Shown here: positions 5,087 through 7,905 of the stretch, in pieces
Layout: every line of letters starts with the position of its first letter
Position numbering within the stretch: the first letter of the stretch is position 1
NCBI GenBank assembly: GCA_964603255.1
Contig: CAZRVA010000127.1
Span: 1-7,905 of the forward strand
DNA length: 7,905 bases
Source: UBA6183 sp964603255
Lineage (GTDB): Bacteria > Bacteroidota > Bacteroidia > UKL13-3
Reading direction: 5' to 3'
Notes under the pieces: model-generated
Seen by the model: only the letters and a program-made list of their open reading frames with translations
Database searches by the model: none
Told to the model about the DNA's origin: nothing
Made by a program: the position numbers and the translations under genes

Positions 5087-7657
5087 TTATATTTTAATAC
5101 TCCAACTTAAAGATGGCATGATGGGAAATAAACTTGATTTTTGAAGCACTCGCCTACCCGTTCCTGCATTTTCATTCTCTAAATTAATTTGATAAAAGAA
5201 TGGATTGGCCCTGTTGTAAGCATTATATACACTAAGTTCTATGGTGCTCAATATTTTTTTACTAATGATGTGGTTATACTGTACCGAAAGATCTAAACGG
5301 TGATAAGCCTGCATCCTAAAATTGTTTTTCTTATCGTAGTAATACGTATTCCAAGAGTTGTTACCACCAGTTGGATCGTTTACCGAAACAAAATATTCGC
5401 CCGCTGGCATGGTAATAGCGTTACCGGTTCCATACACCCAATTTGCTGATAGTTTTAATCGTTTGGTTGGCTTGTAACTAACAAATACACCAATATCATG
5501 TGGCCTGTCAAAAGTGGCTACATAAGCTTCACCATTATTAATCGAATCAAACTGCATGGTGGTACGAGATAAGGTATAACTGATATGTCCATCAATTTTT
5601 TTACCTGATTTACGTAACATAAACTCAATACCATACGAAGTTGATTTACCCTGTGTGGTTAATGAACTTAAGTTATTTACGTTTTTAGCTGTGTAGGTTT
5701 GTTGCAAAACCTCAAAAAACGAAGCACCTTCTTTTAACGAAACGGCATTGTTGGTTTGTTTGCCATACATCTCTACCGAAAACGAAATACCCTTATTTAA
5801 CAAATTATTTTTAGCTGCACCTAAGGTTACAATGTTAGCTCGTTGTGGTTTTAAAATTTCATCACTTGATATCCAAACATCGCTCGGTAAACCAATACCA
5901 TTAAATGTACTTACCAAATGTAAGTATTGATTCATTAACGAGTAGCTCGTGTTAATGTGCCAATTGGTTCTGGTTTTATAAGTAATATTTAAACGCGGTT
6001 CAAGCCTGTGGTAACCTTTGTTGTAATTGTAGTAACTGTACCTTAAGCCCGAAACAATATTCCATTTTGAAGTTGGATTATAATTCCACTCACCATAACC
6101 AAAACCTTCGTTGGCACTGTATAATTTTGATAACGAATAAACAGTATCGGGTATGGTCATTTCCATGGCTGTAGTTGGATTAAACCAATGCTGCGTAAAA
6201 CCTGCGCCAACCCTAAAATGGTGTTTGGTGTTGTGGTGATATTCTAAATCGTGTTTAGCGGTATAATCTGTAATAGACGACTCCACGCTGGTTGTGATGC
6301 GGTTGTTGCTTGATGCATCTAAATCGCCCATGGCAATACGTGCGTTGTAGTAGCTGTACACCAATGATGTATTGGAAAACAGTTTTCCGTTGTACTGATG
6401 GTTCCACCTTAAAGATGCAGCTCTATTGCCCCAAATAATGCCATCTTCTCGTGGACTTAAACCTGCTTTAGGATTATTGGCCAAACCATCCTGCCCCAAA
6501 TAACCACTTAGCATCATGCGATTGCGTTTACCAATATCGGTTGATAGTTTGGCGTGTAAATCATAATAACCATAATCCAACACCGCATCAGCATTGCGTG
6601 CAATTAAACGTGTAGTTTTATCGATGTATGATTTACGTGCTGATATTAAAAACGATGACTTATTTTTTTGAATAGGACCTTCAACCAAAACCCTTGATGA
6701 CATTACACCCATGGTAGCATCAAGCCCAAATTCTTCGCGGTTTCCATCCTTCATGCTCATGTCTAAAACAGAAGATAACCTGCCACCATAACGCGATGAA
6801 AAACCACCTTTATGCAACTCGGCTTTGCGCAACTCGTTGCCCGAAAACAAAGAAGATAAACCCAAGAAATGATAGGCATTGTAAATAACCGCATCATCAA
6901 TCATAATCAGGTTTTGATCCGGACCACCGCCACGCACATAAATGTAACCGTTACCCTCGTTACCTTTTTGCACACCGGGTGAAAGCATCATGTATTTTAC
7001 CACATCCTTTTCACCCAAAATCATGGGTACATCTTTTATTTCTTGTAACGGTATATCAATTTTATTCAGCCTTACCTGCTGTTTATCTTTTTCACCTTTA
7101 ATTACAGCTTCATCTAAACTGCTTTTTGGAGTTAACTCTATATTTATTGGGGTTGATGCCGTTGCTATCAGCTTTTTTAGTTCGGTTTGATAACCCACAT
7201 ACTGAAAAACCAATTGATACGTATCGGCCGGAAGCGTGATGGAATAAAAACCATAACTATTGGTAACTGCACCCGCCACCAAAGGAATGGTGCTGATACT
7301 TGCCCCAATTAGCAACTCGCCTGTTCCTTTCTCGCGCACATAGCCACTAAGTGTTACTTTATAGTGGGCTGTTTTGTACAATACCACCAACTTATCTTGA
7401 ATTGAAAAAGCAACAGGTGTGCCATCAAAAAGTGCTTTTAACGATTGTTGCAAAGTGGCATTGGCCAGTTTTAAACTTACCTTTTTCTTTACATTTACCA
7501 CATCCGAGCTGTAGGTAAACACCACATCAAAATGCGTTTGTAAACGTTGCAAAACCTGCTGTAAAGGCACATTGGTTTCATTAATATTTATGGTTGATTG
7601 TGCACTGAGTTGAAGTACAAACATCACACATAAAAAAACCAGGGCTAATTTTTTCAT
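5087..7657 (-). CDS. FecA-like TonB-dependent receptor with STN signalling domain
   Basis: An 856-residue outer-membrane receptor that imports a ligand and probably signals its presence to FecR. Seen: signal peptide 1-20 (MKKLALVFLCVMFVLQLSAQ); STN domain at about 21-95 (NINETNVPLQQVLQRLQTHF, FTYSSDVVNVKKKVSLKLAN, LQQSLKALFDGTPVAFSIQD), which in this family contacts the anti-sigma factor; carboxypeptidase-D-like beta-sandwich at about 100-177 (LSGYVREKGTGELLIGASIS, NSYGFYSITLPADTYQL, YVGYQTEL); plug at about 205-320 (MMLSPGVQKGNEGNGYIYVR, DQNLIMIDDAVIYN, GGFSSRYGGRLSSVLDM); then a barrel ending SLSWSIKI. The ATG at 7657 is preferred over an in-frame TTG at 7666, which lies inside a promoter-like TATATTTG box. 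The substrate is not identifiable. It is first in an operon with the DUF4249 gene, and read-through into fecR-sigma is plausible. Confidence 0.96.
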   Translation of the reverse strand: MKKLALVFLCVMFVLQLSAQSTININETNVPLQQVLQRLQTHFDVVFTYSSDVVNVKKKVSLKLANATLQQSLKALFDGTPVAFSIQDKLVVLYKTAHYKVTLSGYVREKGTGELLIGASISTIPLVAGAVTNSYGFYSITLPADTYQLVFQYVGYQTELKKLIATASTPINIELTPKSSLDEAVIKGEKDKQQVRLNKIDIPLQEIKDVPMILGEKDVVKYMMLSPGVQKGNEGNGYIYVRGGGPDQNLIMIDDAVIYNAYHFLGLSSLFSGNELRKAELHKGGFSSRYGGRLSSVLDMSMKDGNREEFGLDATMGVMSSRVLVEGPIQKNKSSFLISARKSYIDKTTRLIARNADAVLDYGYYDLHAKLSTDIGKRNRMMLSGYLGQDGLANNPKAGLSPREDGIIWGNRAASLRWNHQYNGKLFSNTSLVYSYYNARIAMGDLDASSNNRITTSVESSITDYTAKHDLEYHHNTKHHFRVGAGFTQHWFNPTTAMEMTIPDTVYSLSKLYSANEGFGYGEWNYNPTSKWNIVSGLRYSYYNYNKGYHRLEPRLNITYKTRTNWHINTSYSLMNQYLHLVSTFNGIGLPSDVWISSDEILKPQRANIVTLGAAKNNLLNKGISFSVEMYGKQTNNAVSLKEGASFFEVLQQTYTAKNVNNLSSLTTQGKSTSYGIEFMLRKSGKKIDGHISYTLSRTTMQFDSINNGEAYVATFDRPHDIGVFVSYKPTKRLKLSANWVYGTGNAITMPAGEYFVSVNDPTGGNNSWNTYYYDKKNNFRMQAYHRLDLSVQYNHIISKKILSTIELSVYNAYNRANPFFYQINLENENAGTGRRVLQKSSLFPIMPSLSWSIKI

Positions 7658-7663
7658 AAGGCG

Positions 7664-7692
7664 CAAATATATTACAGCAATTTAATTATCAA
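7664..7692 (-). promoter_or_regulatory. Housekeeping-type Bacteroidota promoter of the STN receptor operon
   Basis: On the minus strand TTG (7692-7690) is followed after 18 nt by TATATTTG (7671-7664), a full match to the Bacteroidota -7 consensus TAnnTTTG. The box ends 6 nt before the ATG at 7657, so transcription would begin at or within a few bases of the start codon. No GGGGG element is present here, in contrast to the other three upstream regions. An imperfect 8-bp inverted repeat (7696-7703 with 7720-7727, one G-T pair) lies just upstream and could be an operator, though that is weak. Confidence 0.6.
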
Positions 7693-7747
7693 CTAAGACT
7701 GAATGATTTACCATTTAATTTTAGTCTAACCACAAAACAACAGCAGC

Positions 7748-7797
7748 TGTTACGTTTGTAAATACCACAACAAAAGTGTTATTTGGTTTTCGTAACA
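7748..7797. promoter_or_regulatory. TAnnTTTG box and inverted repeat in the divergent intergenic region
   Basis: The 199-bp gene-free region 7658-7856 separates the minus-strand receptor from a possible plus-strand gene. On the plus strand TACGTTTG (7751-7758) fits the -7 consensus, but no TTG lies at the expected -33 distance. A perfect 7-bp inverted repeat, TGTTACG (7748-7754) and CGTAACA (7791-7797), overlaps this box and spans 50 bp. It may be a weak promoter with a regulator site, or chance in AT-rich sequence. Confidence 0.25.
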
Positions 7798-7856
7798 AAT
7801 GCGCCAAGAAACATTATACGCGAAAAGTTCTACCTTATTCTAAAGCCTAACAACAA

Positions 7857-7905
7857 ATGATACCAAACACGAAATTTTTAATATTAATTCTTCTCAGCCA
7901 TTTAG
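7857..7905 (+). CDS. Possible start of a divergent gene for an exported protein (16 codons visible)
   Basis: On the plus strand an ATG at 7857 opens MIPNTKFLILILLSHL and stays open to the window edge. A polar start with one Lys followed by an unbroken hydrophobic run is what a signal peptide or first membrane helix looks like. Only 16 codons are available, so neither the gene nor its product can be confirmed. The only other nearby plus-strand ATG (7799) stops after 14 codons. Confidence 0.4.
   Translation, partial: MIPNTKFLILILLSHL

Noticed and set aside
4880..5110. Plus-strand 76-codon frame opposite the DUF4249 start
   Set aside because: It is antisense to the lipoprotein signal sequence and the receptor-DUF4249 junction, and is explained by the real genes on the other strand.
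1..7657. The two receptors as a recent duplication
   Set aside because: They share plug motifs such as YGGRLSSVL and DQNLI, but one has an STN domain and the other lacks it, and most other positions differ; they are old paralogues rather than a local copy.
1..7905. Search for CRISPR arrays, tRNA genes, riboswitches, insertion sequences and att-type direct repeats
   Set aside because: No spaced repeats, cloverleaf-like segments, transposase motifs or terminal inverted repeats were seen; the gaps between genes are short and explained by promoter and terminator elements.

Overview
This 7.9 kb, AT-rich window comes from a member of the Bacteroidota. The evidence is a pair of TonB-dependent receptors with carboxypeptidase-D-like N-terminal domains, a DUF4249 lipoprotein, an anti-sigma factor of the FecR/DUF4974 type, a type IX secretion (T9SS) C-terminal sorting domain, no clear Shine-Dalgarno sequences, and one promoter that fits the Bacteroidota pattern TTG-N18-TAnnTTTG. 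I cannot name a genus from the sequence alone.

All complete genes lie on the minus strand. In transcription order (high to low coordinates) they are: a TonB-dependent receptor with an STN signalling domain (7657-5087); a DUF4249 outer-membrane lipoprotein (5082-4255), 4 nt behind it; a FecR-like anti-sigma factor (4187-3207); an ECF sigma-70 factor (3202-2615), again 4 nt behind; a secreted T9SS cargo protein with an N-terminal jelly-roll-like module (2444-1545), followed by a clear intrinsic terminator; and the first 481 codons of a second TonB-dependent receptor without an STN domain (1443 to beyond the window edge). At the right end a plus-strand gene may start at 7857, but only 16 codons are visible.

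The genes read as a cell-surface signalling and uptake module. The STN receptor would sense a ligand in the outer membrane with its DUF4249 partner and signal across the periplasm to FecR, which controls the sigma factor. The most interesting signal is in the gaps. A five-G block followed 16-17 nt later by GTC occurs before fecR-sigma, the T9SS gene and the second receptor, and by eye CCCCC/GGGGG occurs nowhere else in the window. It looks like the promoter of the local ECF sigma factor, giving an autoregulated regulon whose outputs are a secreted protein and a second receptor. The STN receptor/DUF4249 operon instead has a housekeeping-type promoter, suggesting a constantly made sensor and an induced output. 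The anti-sigma gene also precedes the sigma gene, the reverse of the usual order.

No RNA genes, insertion sequences, CRISPR arrays or replication origins were seen. The longest gene-free stretch is 7658-7856 (199 bp), described below.
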